Positions 1-7,669 of a stretch of 64,000 bases of DNA are shown piece by piece. The DNA lies in the NCBI RefSeq assembly GCF_910594985.1, contig NZ_CAJVCE010000007.1, forward strand, positions 124,001-188,000, in the 5' to 3' direction. Position 1 is the stretch's first letter; each line of letters starts with the position of its first letter. Source of the DNA: Paenibacillus allorhizosphaerae (GTDB lineage Bacteria > Bacillota > Bacilli > Paenibacillales > NBRC-103111). A program made the translations under genes and the position numbers. Below the pieces are notes generated by a model, which worked only from the letters and a program-made list of their open reading frames with translations, did not search any database and had not been told where the DNA came from.

Positions 1-474
1 CATAAATGAAATGGCAAAGGCGATCTTGCTCACGGCATTTTTCTCAAACGAGCTTTGCAGCGTTTCCAGCAGCATACTGAAAATGGTGATGATGACGATC
101 GACACAAGCAGTTTGCCGTTATAGAGCAGCTCGTGAAAGAAATACCGGAACAGTCCGCTGACGATCGAGCGAAGTCCGATTTCCTTATCGCCCATGATCA
201 AATCGATAAACCGGGGCGCCGGACCTTCCGGAAAATAACCGCCGTACTGTTTCATAAGCTTGTTCCAAAACTGCTCAATCTGATCCGTCGGCAGATGTTC
301 CACCTGCCCTTGGATCAACTGATCGATCGGCGCCGCCGCGTAAACGGCGGCACTGCATCCAGACGTGCTCCAACAGCCGGTTCCCGCTCCTGCGTTGAGC
401 AAAAGCGCCGTTAGCAAAGCAATCCATAGCAGTAATCCGCAAGTTCCGCCCTTCCGCCATTCGGCCAGCTTCAT
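1..474 (-). CDS. spoIIIAE: Stage III sporulation protein AE, N-terminal part
   Basis: This is the first 158 codons of SpoIIIAE; the gene runs off the left edge. SpoIIIAE is a polytopic membrane protein of the SpoIIIA-SpoIIQ channel (feeding tube) between mother cell and forespore. The start is the ATG at 474, which opens MKLAEW, a basic stretch and a hydrophobic signal-like segment at about residues 14-29. A conserved soluble stretch follows (QIEQFWNKLMKQYGGYFPE), then the first transmembrane segment (LLVSIVIITIFSMLLE). It lies directly downstream of spoIIIAD in the usual AA-AB-AC-AD-AE order. The family is about 400 residues, so more than half is missing here. Identification rests on context plus these motifs. 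Confidence 0.9.
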   Translation of the reverse strand, partial: MKLAEWRKGGTCGLLLWIALLTALLLNAGAGTGCWSTSGCSAAVYAAAPIDQLIQGQVEHLPTDQIEQFWNKLMKQYGGYFPEGPAPRFIDLIMGDKEIGLRSIVSGLFRYFFHELLYNGKLLVSIVIITIFSMLLETLQSSFEKNAVSKIAFAISFM

Positions 475-543
475 GACATTCACCTTCTTTGCCGCATCTG
501 GGCTTCATTCGTTATCGCTTCGGCTGCCTCTGTGGTGTAAGGC

Positions 544-933
544 TCAAGCCGGGAGCAGCTTGACCACCGTTTCAATGATGACGGACACAATCGGAATCGC
601 CATGACCATGATGAGAATTTTGCCGGCCAGCTCGATTTTGGAGGCAACGGATTCTTGCCCCGCGTCGCGAATAATTTGCGCTCCGAATTCGGCGATATAG
701 GCGATGCCGATAATTTTCAATATCGTTTTGAGAAAGATCATATTGATATCCGCTTTGTTTGCAAGCTCTTCAAGCACGCCGATGATGGTCGAGATTTTGC
801 CGATCAGAAACAGAAAGATGGCGATGCCGGTAAACGCGGTCAGCAGAAAGGCGAACATCGGCTTTTGTTCTTTGATGATCAGCACGAGAACGGTTGTGAT
901 CAATCCAAGGCCGACGATTTGTATAATCTCCAT
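544..933 (-). CDS. spoIIIAD: Stage III sporulation protein AD
   Basis: SpoIIIAD is a small integral membrane protein of the SpoIIIA channel complex. The 129-residue product contains EIIQIVGLGLI at the N-terminus, the segment KEQKPMFAFLL, and the highly conserved KIIGIAYIAEFGAQ block, followed by a C-terminal hydrophobic helix (MVMAIPIVSVIIETVV). Length matches the family (about 130). The ATG at 933 was preferred over the GTG at 942 because AGGAG lies 12 bases before the ATG but only 3 before the GTG. It lies between spoIIIAC and spoIIIAE and is presumably co-transcribed with them from the promoter upstream of spoIIIAA. Confidence 0.95.
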   Translation of the reverse strand: MEIIQIVGLGLITTVLVLIIKEQKPMFAFLLTAFTGIAIFLFLIGKISTIIGVLEELANKADINMIFLKTILKIIGIAYIAEFGAQIIRDAGQESVASKIELAGKILIMVMAIPIVSVIIETVVKLLPA

Positions 934-948
934 GGTCAGCACCCACTC

Positions 949-1152
949 CTATTGAAACAAGAAGATGGTCTTTATTTCTTTGAACAAGTTATCCAGCATG
1001 CTGACGACCATGAACAGCACGACCACAAATCCGATCACCGTCACCCAATGCGCCATGTCTTCTTTGCCCATCTGTTTGAGCACGGTATGAATCATCGCGA
1101 TAATGATACCGATGCCGGCAATCTGGAATATCGCGTTTACATCCACATTCAT
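949..1152 (-). CDS. spoIIIAC: Stage III sporulation protein AC
   Basis: SpoIIIAC is a tiny two-helix membrane protein (67 residues here, about 68 in Bacillus) that forms part of the SpoIIIA channel. Residues 5-25 (IFQIAGIGIIIAMIHTVL) and 37-57 (VTVIGFVVVLFMVV) are the two membrane segments, separated by the conserved KQMGKEDMAHW loop. The start was placed at the ATG at 1152, which has GAGG eight bases upstream; a GTG three codons earlier overlaps that ribosome-binding site. The gene sits 15 bases upstream of spoIIIAD, consistent with one operon. Confidence 0.95.
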   Translation of the reverse strand: MNVDVNAIFQIAGIGIIIAMIHTVLKQMGKEDMAHWVTVIGFVVVLFMVVSMLDNLFKEIKTIFLFQ

Positions 1153-1213
1153 TGGCGGCACCTCACCCCAAACCCTTTTCCAGCTTTGCCTGCGCGACTC
1201 TTCCTTGAGCAGG

Positions 1214-1732
1214 CTAGTACATTAATATGACGACGAGTGCGCCCATCAGCACACCGAGACTTTTCCACATCCGTTCGTAGCGCTGCTGCTCCTCTCTGGC
1301 ATTGTCCGACTCGGTCTGCAGCTGGCTGGCGGCAAGCCGGAGATGCTTTACTTGATCTTCTTTATCCGTCAGACCAAGTGTGGAGCCGATTTGCAGAAAC
1401 ACTTCGCGCTCCTGCATTTTCATTGCAGTGTTCCGCCACTCTTCGGATACCGATTCTCGCCAAATCATCTGTACGGAACGTCCTTCGGCTCGTCTCAGTT
1501 CCTCTGCCGCTCGGAGAAACAATCGGCCCGCCGGCGTGGAACAGCTCCGGCCCGTAGACGCCAGCGCTTCCGGCAGTGGAGTAAACCCATACACAATCTC
1601 GGTTTCAAGACGCTGCAGCGAGCGGATCAACTCGGCAATCTGCTTCGGTCTGCGGGCGAGCAGCGAAGCCTGGTAAAAGCCGAATAACGTGCCTGAAAGC
1701 AATATGAGCATTGCACCGAGCAGCTTCAGCAT
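1214..1732 (-). CDS. spoIIIAB: Stage III sporulation protein AB
   Basis: SpoIIIAB is a membrane-anchored protein of the SpoIIIA complex with a fold related to type II secretion GspF proteins. The 172-residue product has an N-terminal hydrophobic helix (LLGAMLILLSGTLFGFYQ), the conserved RRPKQIAELIRSLQRLETEI and YGFTPLPEAL blocks, a helical middle region, and a C-terminal membrane helix (SLGVLMGALVVILMY). Length matches the family (about 170). The ATG at 1732 lies 43 bases downstream of the spoIIIAA stop codon. Confidence 0.95.
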   Translation of the reverse strand: MLKLLGAMLILLSGTLFGFYQASLLARRPKQIAELIRSLQRLETEIVYGFTPLPEALASTGRSCSTPAGRLFLRAAEELRRAEGRSVQMIWRESVSEEWRNTAMKMQEREVFLQIGSTLGLTDKEDQVKHLRLAASQLQTESDNAREEQQRYERMWKSLGVLMGALVVILMY

Positions 1733-1775
1733 CCGGGACTTCCCCGCCCTTGCTTGTACTTATGCACCGTGCCGT

Positions 1776-2789
1776 TCATAAGGTCAGCCCCCCTTTCAGC
1801 GCCAGACGCTCGTCAAGCCGTCTGCCCTGCTTGTCGTATACCGCAAAGCCGGGTCCTCCGTTCGGCGTTTCTCGCCTGCGTTCCAGCACGACGAAACGTT
1901 CGAACACTCCCTCGCTCAGCAGCCCGCGCAAGATCGGCCTTCGCTGCACGTCGGCCGCATTCCGGCCGTGCGCTGTGGCGATGACACTAATGCCGGCGTG
2001 AAGCGCTTCGTGAATCGCTTCTGCATCCTCGACGCGCCCGATTTCATCGGCAATAAGCACCTCCGGCGACATAGACCGGATCATCATCATCATGCCTTCC
2101 GCCTTCGGACAGCCATCCAGCACGTCCGTTCTCGGACCGACATCGAACCGGGGAACGCCCTTCACGCTGGCGGCAATTTCGGAGCGTTCATCGACAATCC
2201 CTACCTTGAAGCTTCGGCCCGAACCGGTGTGGCCGGTCGCCTGCTGGCTTCTTTCGCTGCTGAGCAGCCGGGCCAAATCGCGGATCAGCGTCGTCTTGCC
2301 GAGCTGCGGCGGCGAAATGACGAGCGTGCGGTATACTTGCTCGCCTGAAGGATCTATCAAGTAGGGCAGCACGCCGGCGCCCGCTTGTTTCCATTCGCGG
2401 GCAATCCGGAAGTTAAACCCGCTAATGTCTTTCACATATTTGACCTTTCCTTGCTCGACGACGGTTCTGCCGGCCAATCCTACGCGATGGCCGCCGGCAA
2501 CGGTTATAAATCCGCGTCTCAATTCTTCCTCGAACGAATACATGGAATGCTGGGTAAGCTGCTCGAGTAAATTGGCGCAATCTTGCCTGGTCGGCCGGTA
2601 AGCTTGTTCCAATTCGCGGCACAAGGTTCCGCTCGCGGAAACAAATCCGCTTCCCGATCCCCAGATCACTTCGAGCGGCCGATGTTCCCGAATGCGAATC
2701 TCTTGCAGCTGTTCCTGAATCCGCTTTGGTAGAGTTGATAGGATGTTTCGCATGGTGCCGGAAAAATAGGGCAATATCGATGAGATCAA
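1776..2789 (-). CDS. spoIIIAA: Stage III sporulation protein AA, secretion-type ATPase
   Basis: SpoIIIAA is the cytoplasmic ATPase of the SpoIIIA apparatus and resembles secretion ATPases. The 337-residue protein has the N-terminal IRIREHRPLEV block, the AGGHRVGLAGRTV segment, a Walker A variant at about residues 159-166 (SPPQLGKT, with Ser instead of the usual first Gly), and a Walker B-like LIADEIGR followed by conserved HEALHAGISVIATAHG. Translation starts at TTG (2787-2789), preceded by GGGGAGG at 8 to 9 bases; no better ATG is available. It is the first gene of the operon, directly behind the mother-cell type promoter noted at 2859-2882. Confidence 0.96.
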   Translation of the reverse strand: MISSILPYFSGTMRNILSTLPKRIQEQLQEIRIREHRPLEVIWGSGSGFVSASGTLCRELEQAYRPTRQDCANLLEQLTQHSMYSFEEELRRGFITVAGGHRVGLAGRTVVEQGKVKYVKDISGFNFRIAREWKQAGAGVLPYLIDPSGEQVYRTLVISPPQLGKTTLIRDLARLLSSERSQQATGHTGSGRSFKVGIVDERSEIAASVKGVPRFDVGPRTDVLDGCPKAEGMMMMIRSMSPEVLIADEIGRVEDAEAIHEALHAGISVIATAHGRNAADVQRRPILRGLLSEGVFERFVVLERRRETPNGGPGFAVYDKQGRRLDERLALKGGLTL

Positions 2790-2858
2790 CGGCTATTCCT
2801 CCCCAAGCTGTCCATCTTTTCGCGGGTACAGCATGTTTAAGCTCGCTATATAATGATG

Positions 2859-2882
2859 TGTATGCCTCGCCTAGTGAATTAT
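2859..2882 (-). promoter_or_regulatory. Probable sigma-E promoter of spoIIIA
   Basis: Read on the minus strand, an ATA element at 2880-2882 is followed after 15 bases by CATACACAT (-10 side at about 2856-2864). This resembles the sigma-E pattern of ATA and CATACAnT, with one mismatch in the -10 element and a slightly short spacer. It lies between the yqhV stop codon and spoIIIAA, where B. subtilis has its mother-cell promoter. The call is by eye only. Confidence 0.4.
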
Positions 2883-2888
2883 GACAGA

Positions 2889-3155
2889 TTACTTTTTTAA
2901 GATTCCGATAAAAATGCAGCTGACTCCGATGAGCACCCACAGCATTTTTCCGAAAGACAGCTTATCCGCTAGTCCGACAAGCCCGATGGTCGTCGTAGTC
3001 AACAGGACGAGCGGTCCGACCAATGCCAATCCCGAATTGACAATGAGCGCCTTATCGATTTGATTCAGCCTGAGCATGACCAGCGCCGCGATAATTTCAA
3101 TAGTGCCGGACATCAGCCGTAGCGAAGCCATACTCAATACGATTTTGTTTAGCAA
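2889..3155 (-). CDS. yqhV: YqhV family small membrane protein
   Basis: A roughly 88-residue protein with three hydrophobic segments (SGTIEIIAALVMLRL, LIVNSGLALVGPLVLLTTTTIGLVGLAD, and MLWVLIGVSCIFIGIL). Length, topology and position immediately upstream of spoIIIAA match B. subtilis YqhV (DUF2619), a protein of unknown function. The start is uncertain: a GTG at 3164 is only two bases from the GAGGGG ribosome-binding site, so the TTG at 3155, eleven bases downstream of it, was chosen. In B. subtilis yqhV follows efp, whereas here efp is about 10 kb away. Confidence 0.8.
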   Translation of the reverse strand: MLNKIVLSMASLRLMSGTIEIIAALVMLRLNQIDKALIVNSGLALVGPLVLLTTTTIGLVGLADKLSFGKMLWVLIGVSCIFIGILKK

Positions 3156-3507
3156 GTGGCACACTTCCCCTCATAGCTTGGATTTATTTCATCCTATGCA
3201 GGCTCGTCTTCATTTAGAGCAGAAACCGGCAATTTTGCAGGCAGTTTTATGGATATCGGCCTTCAAAGCTTTGTCGGGTGCGGGGCAGCCAGTTGATTCA
3301 TGCCGGAATGTCCCTGTGCGCCCTAACTACCGATCTTTATTGAAGACGGATGATCCATCATTTTAGTGCGATACCGTGTTTGCTATTGGAACGGCAACCG
3401 TATCTGCAGTTATACCCGGATAACCGTAGCAATTTGGTGGGCACACCCCTAGTCGAAAATGCATATGATGACACAGAAATCCTACATTTGTAACAGCGAG
3501 GCGATAG
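3156..3507. other. Divergent intergenic region yqhV/comA
   Basis: About 350 bases without a convincing gene. It contains an imperfect dyad (GTTAT and ATAAC arms at about 3410-3425) and, near its right end, the sporulation-type promoter described separately. Short reading frames on both strands here have no recognisable protein features and no good ribosome-binding sites. Confidence 0.6.
3443..3470 (+). promoter_or_regulatory. Possible sigma-K-like (mother-cell) promoter for comA
   Basis: AC at 3443-3444 is followed after 17 bases by CATATGATG at 3462-3470. The sigma-K consensus is AC, N16-17, CATAnnnTA, so only the last base differs. The element lies about 38 bases upstream of the comA start codon. 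B. subtilis spores are known to contain sulfolactate, so mother-cell control of this pathway would make sense, but the assignment is inference from pattern matching. Confidence 0.4.
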
Positions 3508-4350
3508 ATGATGGAGGGTAGACCACCACTGCAGTGGAGTCCGCAGCTGAACGATCCTACGGGCTGCCGAACGACCAAACCGCGAAACCTGGGAAAGACG
3601 ATGGTCATTGACAAAGGACTTGGGCTTCATGCATTGGAAGATTTGCTGGAAACGGCAGGCGCATACATCGATATGCTGAAAATCGGATTCGGAACTTCAC
3701 CGCTGTATTCAACGTCTTTTTTGGAGAAAAAAATAGAAATGGCCAAAGCAAACCATATTACCGTTTACCCCGGAGGAACGTTTTTGGAGGTGGCGATTCG
3801 GCAAGGAGCGATCAAAAACTTTTTCGACATGGTGCGCGGGCTTGGATTTAACGGGTTGGAAGTTTCCGATGGCACTATCGAAGTTTCCCGCAAGCTTCGC
3901 AGCGAGCTGATTGTGCGCGGTCTGGACGCCGGTCTGACGGTCATAACGGAATATGGCAAAAAATGTTGGGGCTCGACGATTGAACTGGGCGAATTGATTG
4001 AAACGGTCACGGTCGACACGAGTCTCGGCGCGGAGCTGGTGACGATCGAAGGCAGGGAATCCGGAAAAGGCGTAGGCATCTTCGATGATTCCGGGGCATG
4101 CAAAGATGCGGAGATCGAACAGGTGCTGCGCGAAGTGCCCAGTGCGGATGTCCTGTTGTGGGAAGCCCCGCACAAAGAGCAGCAGGTTCATCTGCTTCAT
4201 ATGCTCGGCACCGATATTCATCTCGGCAATATATTGCCGGGCGATGTCATTTCGCTCGAAGCGCTGCGCCGCGGCCTCCGCTCGGATACGCTGTTGCTCG
4301 GCAAGGAACGCAAGCCGGAATCGGTCGATTCGCTGACATGGGAAATATAA
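3508..4350 (+). CDS. comA: Phosphosulfolactate synthase
   Basis: ComA joins sulfite to phosphoenolpyruvate to make phosphosulfolactate, the first step toward sulfolactate (and toward coenzyme M in methanogens). The 280-residue protein shows the TIM-barrel ComA signature: KTMVIDKGLGL, DMLKIGFGTSPLY, VYPGGTFLEVA, GFNGLEVSDGTIEV, the acidic TEYGKKCWGS and IEGRESGKGVGIFD blocks, and LLWEAPHKEQQ. It resembles B. subtilis YitD. The N-terminal 20 residues (RPPLQWSPQLNDPTGCRTTK) look slightly extended but keep the family motif. The ATG at 3508 follows GAGGCGATAG. The gene is followed 60 bases later by comB, so both steps of the pathway are together. Confidence 0.93.
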   Translation: MMEGRPPLQWSPQLNDPTGCRTTKPRNLGKTMVIDKGLGLHALEDLLETAGAYIDMLKIGFGTSPLYSTSFLEKKIEMAKANHITVYPGGTFLEVAIRQGAIKNFFDMVRGLGFNGLEVSDGTIEVSRKLRSELIVRGLDAGLTVITEYGKKCWGSTIELGELIETVTVDTSLGAELVTIEGRESGKGVGIFDDSGACKDAEIEQVLREVPSADVLLWEAPHKEQQVHLLHMLGTDIHLGNILPGDVISLEALRRGLRSDTLLLGKERKPESVDSLTWEI

Positions 4351-4410
4351 GCAAACGTTAGGAAAACAAAGAGAGCTTGTGAGAAGAATGGGAAAGGAGG
4401 CACACCAGTC

Positions 4411-5136
4411 ATGAACGTCCAGGTCATATCCAGTGTGAATGAAGCAAGGGCGGAAGATTTGAATCAAAAAACGGTCATCGTGATCGATGTACTGCGCGCC
4501 ACCTCCACCATGCTGACCGCGCTGGCGAACGGCTGCCGCGAAATTACGCCGGTTGAGACGGTAATACAGGCCAAACAGCAGCAGGAAACGGGCGCCCTTC
4601 TGGGCGGAGAGCGAAATTGCAAAAAAATTCCGGGATTTGATTTCGGCAACTCGCCTCTGGAGTATACCGGACCCCATGTGGACGGAAAATCGCTTGTCAT
4701 TACGACGACCAACGGCACCAGGGCGATTCAAAAAGCCGGAAAGGCACACCGCATCTTGATCGGCTCGATGCTTAATGCAAGAGCTTGCGCCGAAGCTGCC
4801 GCCGCAAGCGGAGAAGCCGTCATCCTTTGCTCCGGTACGAATGACGCATTCGCGCTCGAAGACGGGTTATGCGCAGGTCTCATCGCGCAGGAGCTGATCG
4901 ATTGCATGCCCTCCGGCAAGCAAGTCACATTGAACGACTTCGGCCTGTCCATGCTTTACGCCTATGGGAGCGTGAGAGACCGTTTGACGGAGACGCTGCT
5001 GTCCTGCTCGAACGGAAAAAGACTGACCCGGCTCGGCTTTAGGGAAGACGTTCTCCACTGCGCGCAGGTCAACATTCTGCATTTCGCTCCTGTCGTCCAG
5101 GACGGGAAAATGGCTGCGTCTCCTGCCTATTTTTAA
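4411..5136 (+). CDS. comB: 2-phosphosulfolactate phosphatase
   Basis: ComB removes phosphate from phosphosulfolactate to give sulfolactate. The 241-residue sequence has the family blocks VIVIDVLRATSTMLTAL, GGERNCKKIPGFDFGNSP, LVITTTNGTRAI, LIGSMLNARACAEAA, ILCSGTNDAFALEDGLCAG and a C-terminal LGFREDVLHCAQVN segment, as in B. subtilis YitC. AAAGGAGG precedes the ATG by 10 bases. Together with comA it gives a complete route from PEP and sulfite to sulfolactate, a known spore-core solute in Bacillus. No sulfolactate dehydrogenase was found next to the pair. Confidence 0.93.
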   Translation: MNVQVISSVNEARAEDLNQKTVIVIDVLRATSTMLTALANGCREITPVETVIQAKQQQETGALLGGERNCKKIPGFDFGNSPLEYTGPHVDGKSLVITTTNGTRAIQKAGKAHRILIGSMLNARACAEAAAASGEAVILCSGTNDAFALEDGLCAGLIAQELIDCMPSGKQVTLNDFGLSMLYAYGSVRDRLTETLLSCSNGKRLTRLGFREDVLHCAQVNILHFAPVVQDGKMAASPAYF

Positions 5137-5250
5137 CGAAGCAAGCTTGTATGCCGGACGTTTCTCGCCGTCCCAAAGCTTAAAAAAGTTCTAAAACAAG
5201 CCCCTTTTCATACAAATAAAGAGAATCTATAAGGACAAGGGGCATAAGAG

Positions 5251-5715
5251 ATGAGCGGAGATCTATTATTGGTCGCATTGATCGTGATCGGGCTGCTGGG
5301 CCGTTCCCATATTATTACGACGGCAGCCTGCGTCCTTCTTGTCGTGAAACTGCTCAGCCTGGACCGGTATTTGCCGACGATCGAGCGCAGAGGGCTTGAG
5401 CTTGGCCTGTTGTTTTTGACCATGGGGGTGCTCGTTCCGTTTGCAAGCGAACGTATTTCCGTCAAGGACGTCACTTCCATGTTCACGACGTGGCCAGGCA
5501 TTCTCGCGCTGCTGGGCGGAGCTATTGCAACTTATATGAACGGAAAAGGGCTGGAACTGCTAAAAATAGACCCACAAATGATTGTGGGTCTTGTTATCGG
5601 TTCGATCTTCGGTATTATTTTCTTGAAAGGCATTCCTGTCGGGCCGCTTATGGCAGCAGGCATTACTGCATTTTTGCTCAAGGTGTTCACGTTCATGTTC
5701 GATAAGATTCGCTAA
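5251..5715 (+). CDS. ytwI: DUF441 family membrane protein (YtwI-like)
   Basis: A 154-residue protein with four predicted membrane segments: [46 protein letters not shown] and a C-terminal pair around [16 protein letters not shown] and [12 protein letters not shown]. Sequence and length match the DUF441/UPF0756 family, which includes B. subtilis YtwI and has no established function. The start ATG follows ACAAGGGGCATAAGAG. It ends 16 bases before the convergent lysC stop codon, with no obvious terminator between. A perfect 10-bp inverted repeat lies inside the coding sequence at 5568-5591 (separate entry). Confidence 0.88.
   Translation: MSGDLLLVALIVIGLLGRSHIITTAACVLLVVKLLSLDRYLPTIERRGLELGLLFLTMGVLVPFASERISVKDVTSMFTTWPGILALLGGAIATYMNGKGLELLKIDPQMIVGLVIGSIFGIIFLKGIPVGPLMAAGITAFLLKVFTFMFDKIR
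5568..5591. repeat. Perfect 10-bp inverted repeat inside ytwI
   Basis: AGACCCACAA at 5568-5577 and its exact complement TTGTGGGTCT at 5582-5591 are separated by ATGA. The hairpin is within coding sequence (residues around DPQMIVGL). It looks like a small RNA structure or chance repeat; it lacks a following run of T that would make it an ordinary terminator. Confidence 0.6.
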
Positions 5716-5731
5716 CCGTCTCGCTGTTACC

Positions 5732-6250
5732 TTACCTTCTCTCGGAAGGTCCGCCTACAAATACGGTGGAATCGGTATCGAGGCCGTAGGCCGTGTGCAG
5801 CGCTTGAATCACTTCGTTCAAACGGCCGTTTTCAATGACGCAGGATGTCTTGATTTCGGACGTGCTGACCATCAGGATGCTGATGCCCAGATCGGAAATG
5901 ACTTCGAACATTTTGGCGGCGACGCCCGGCGTGCTCACCATGCCTGCGCCGACGATCGATACTTTCACAAGGTTGCTTTCGGAGGTAACCTCACGGAAGC
6001 CGACCGTGCCGCGAATGCTTTCGATGACGCTCTGCGCTTTATCCGCATCGGACAGCGCAACCGTAAAGGAGAAGTCGGCAAGTCCGTTCAATACGCCGCT
6101 CTGCACGATAATGTCCACGTCGATTTGTTCTTTGGCGAGCGCGGTGAATACTTTGGCCAGTTGACCTGGCTTCTCTTCCACACCCAGAATACTGATTCGA
6201 GCCACATTTTTATCGTAAGCGATACCGCGTACCACGATGCCTTGTTCCAT
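5732..6250 (-). CDS. lysC: Aspartate kinase beta subunit from internal start
   Basis: Inside lysC the sequence AAGGAGG lies seven to eight bases before an in-frame ATG (6248-6250, codon 247, MEQGIVVRGI). This would give a 172-residue protein containing only the two ACT regulatory domains. B. subtilis aspartokinase II is known to be an alpha2beta2 enzyme whose beta subunit starts at an internal Met near residue 246, so the arrangement is conserved in principle. What is seen is the in-frame, near-ideal ribosome-binding site; expression is inferred. Confidence 0.8.
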   Translation of the reverse strand: MEQGIVVRGIAYDKNVARISILGVEEKPGQLAKVFTALAKEQIDVDIIVQSGVLNGLADFSFTVALSDADKAQSVIESIRGTVGFREVTSESNLVKVSIVGAGMVSTPGVAAKMFEVISDLGISILMVSTSEIKTSCVIENGRLNEVIQALHTAYGLDTDSTVFVGGPSERR

Positions 6251-6988
6251 CGCTGCTTCCTCCTTCACATTCGTACCTTCGTTATGATTGAAGCTGGATC
6301 TGACGACCAGCGTCACGTTATAGTTTTTCGCGTATTCCACAGCTCTCGGATGAAGTACCGCCGCACCCAGATTGGCGAGCTCCAGCATTTCGTCATACGA
6401 GATTTCGTTCAGCTTGCGCGCGCATTTGACAATACGCGGATCGGTGGAGTACACGCCGTCCACATCCGTAAAAATTTCGCAAACGTCCGCATCGATGCCG
6501 GCGGCAAGCGCAACGGCCGTCGTGTCCGAACCGCCCCGTCCGAGCGTAGTAATTTCGCCTTCCTCCGTCATCCCCTGAAACCCTGCGACAATCACGATTT
6601 TATCTTCAGCAAGCGCCTTCTTCACGCGATCCGGCTTCATGTCCGTAATCCGCGCCTTCGCGTGCACCGCTTCCGTATATAAACCGGCTTGCCATCCCGT
6701 AAAAGATACCGCAGCGTACCCTAAGCTATGTATAGCCATAGACAAGAGCGCCACCGATACTTGCTCCCCGGTCGACAGCAGCATATCCATCTCGCGAGCA
6801 GGAGGCGTTACCGTACATATTTGTTTCGTCAAGTCAATCAGATCGTCCGTCGTGTCCCCCATGGCGGATACAACGACAACGCATTGATGTCCTTCACGCT
6901 TTCTCTCCACGATGCGGTTTGCCACACGCTTCATCCGCTCTGCGTCACCGACAGAGCTTCCGCCGAATTTCATAACAATAAGAGACAA
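5732..6988 (-). CDS. lysC: Aspartate kinase, alpha subunit (LysC type)
   Basis: Aspartate kinase phosphorylates L-aspartate, the first step to lysine, threonine, methionine and (in spore formers) dipicolinate. The 418-residue product has the N-terminal KFGGSSV motif (from residue 7), the FQGMTEEGEITTLGRGGSDTTAVALA block and the TDVDGVYSTDPR segment, then two C-terminal ACT domains from about residue 260. Translation begins at a TTG (6986-6988) preceded by AGGAG. A strong internal ribosome-binding site and ATG at codon 247 give a beta subunit (separate entry), as in B. subtilis LysC. No lysine riboswitch could be fitted in the short upstream region of about 90 bases. Confidence 0.95.
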   Translation of the reverse strand: MSLIVMKFGGSSVGDAERMKRVANRIVERKREGHQCVVVVSAMGDTTDDLIDLTKQICTVTPPAREMDMLLSTGEQVSVALLSMAIHSLGYAAVSFTGWQAGLYTEAVHAKARITDMKPDRVKKALAEDKIVIVAGFQGMTEEGEITTLGRGGSDTTAVALAAGIDADVCEIFTDVDGVYSTDPRIVKCARKLNEISYDEMLELANLGAAVLHPRAVEYAKNYNVTLVVRSSFNHNEGTNVKEEAAMEQGIVVRGIAYDKNVARISILGVEEKPGQLAKVFTALAKEQIDVDIIVQSGVLNGLADFSFTVALSDADKAQSVIESIRGTVGFREVTSESNLVKVSIVGAGMVSTPGVAAKMFEVISDLGISILMVSTSEIKTSCVIENGRLNEVIQALHTAYGLDTDSTVFVGGPSERR

Positions 6989-7030
6989 AGCTGTTCACTC
7001 CTAACCGATACTTTTGCATAACAATTGTTA

Positions 7031-7036
7031 ATTATA
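7031..7036 (-). promoter_or_regulatory. -10 element upstream of lysC
   Basis: On the minus strand TATAAT (7031-7036) lies about 43 bases upstream of the lysC TTG start, just before an AACAATTGTT palindrome at 7020-7029. The -35 region (TTCGGA at 16 bases) is poor. This is a likely sigma-A promoter with a weak -35. Confidence 0.5.
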
Positions 7037-7078
7037 GCATATCCCCTAGTACTCCGAAATAGAAAAATGTCGAAAAGT

Positions 7079-7669
7079 TCATACGGGGAGCGGAACGCTC
7101 CACCGGCTTAGCCGTTTGCCTCTTCCAGCGCTTTGCCGGCCCCCGGACGAACCAGCCGCTAAATGCGCCCGATACGCCTGCAGCGTGCCTTCCGCGGTAA
7201 CGATAAAGACGCGCGACTTCTCCAGATTGCGGCACCATGCCAAAAACCGTTCGGCATGCTGAGCGAACAAAATCCCCGGAAGCGTATGAATGCCTTGCAG
7301 CCACAGGTGCTCCGGCAAATGGGCCGGCGGCAGAAACTCGGGAAAGCCAGTGGTGATCCGCTCGGACTCCATCGGCCATTCACAGGGGGGCGTTCGAAAA
7401 TCATAACGGAACGGATGTTGTCTCGGGCCTGCAAGCGGATGAACAAATCGGGAACACCCCGTCCCCTTCGACCACAAGTCCGCCGTTTGCAGCAAATAAA
7501 GCACCGGGCCCGCCACGATTGCATCCGACTCGCTAAGCGGCTCCAATCGGCTCAGTCTGACAGCCTCCCGCTTGCCCTTATCCGTAAGCGGCGGGTCTTG
7601 GGCATGAAGGCGGCTCCCGCCGCCCAACTGATGCATCGCTTCTCCATGCTGCACAAAAACGATTTCCAT
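7079..7669 (-). CDS. Histidine phosphatase superfamily protein (degenerate RHG motif)
   Basis: A 196-residue protein resembling the phosphoglycerate mutase-like histidine phosphatases. It starts MEIVFVQHGEA, where the usual RHG catalytic motif reads QHG, then has the family pattern PPLTDKGKREAVRL and AIVAGPVLYLLQTADLW (normally SP..R..QTA). A C-terminal FIVTAEGTL segment corresponds to the second histidine region but has E in place of H. The basic C-terminus is rich in Arg and Gly. Because the Arg of RHG and the second His are missing, activity is doubtful. The ATG at 7669 was chosen over an upstream GTG on ribosome-binding-site spacing. Confidence 0.65.
   Translation of the reverse strand: MEIVFVQHGEAMHQLGGGSRLHAQDPPLTDKGKREAVRLSRLEPLSESDAIVAGPVLYLLQTADLWSKGTGCSRFVHPLAGPRQHPFRYDFRTPPCEWPMESERITTGFPEFLPPAHLPEHLWLQGIHTLPGILFAQHAERFLAWCRNLEKSRVFIVTAEGTLQAYRAHLAAGSSGGRQSAGRGKRLSRWSVPLPV

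Noticed and set aside
3709-4749. 346-codon minus-strand reading frame opposite comA/comB
   Set aside because: It is a shadow of two well-recognised plus-strand genes and has a composition typical of reverse frames.
6989-7078. Lysine riboswitch upstream of lysC
   Set aside because: The upstream space of about 90 bases is too short for the L-box and no typical motif or terminator was seen.
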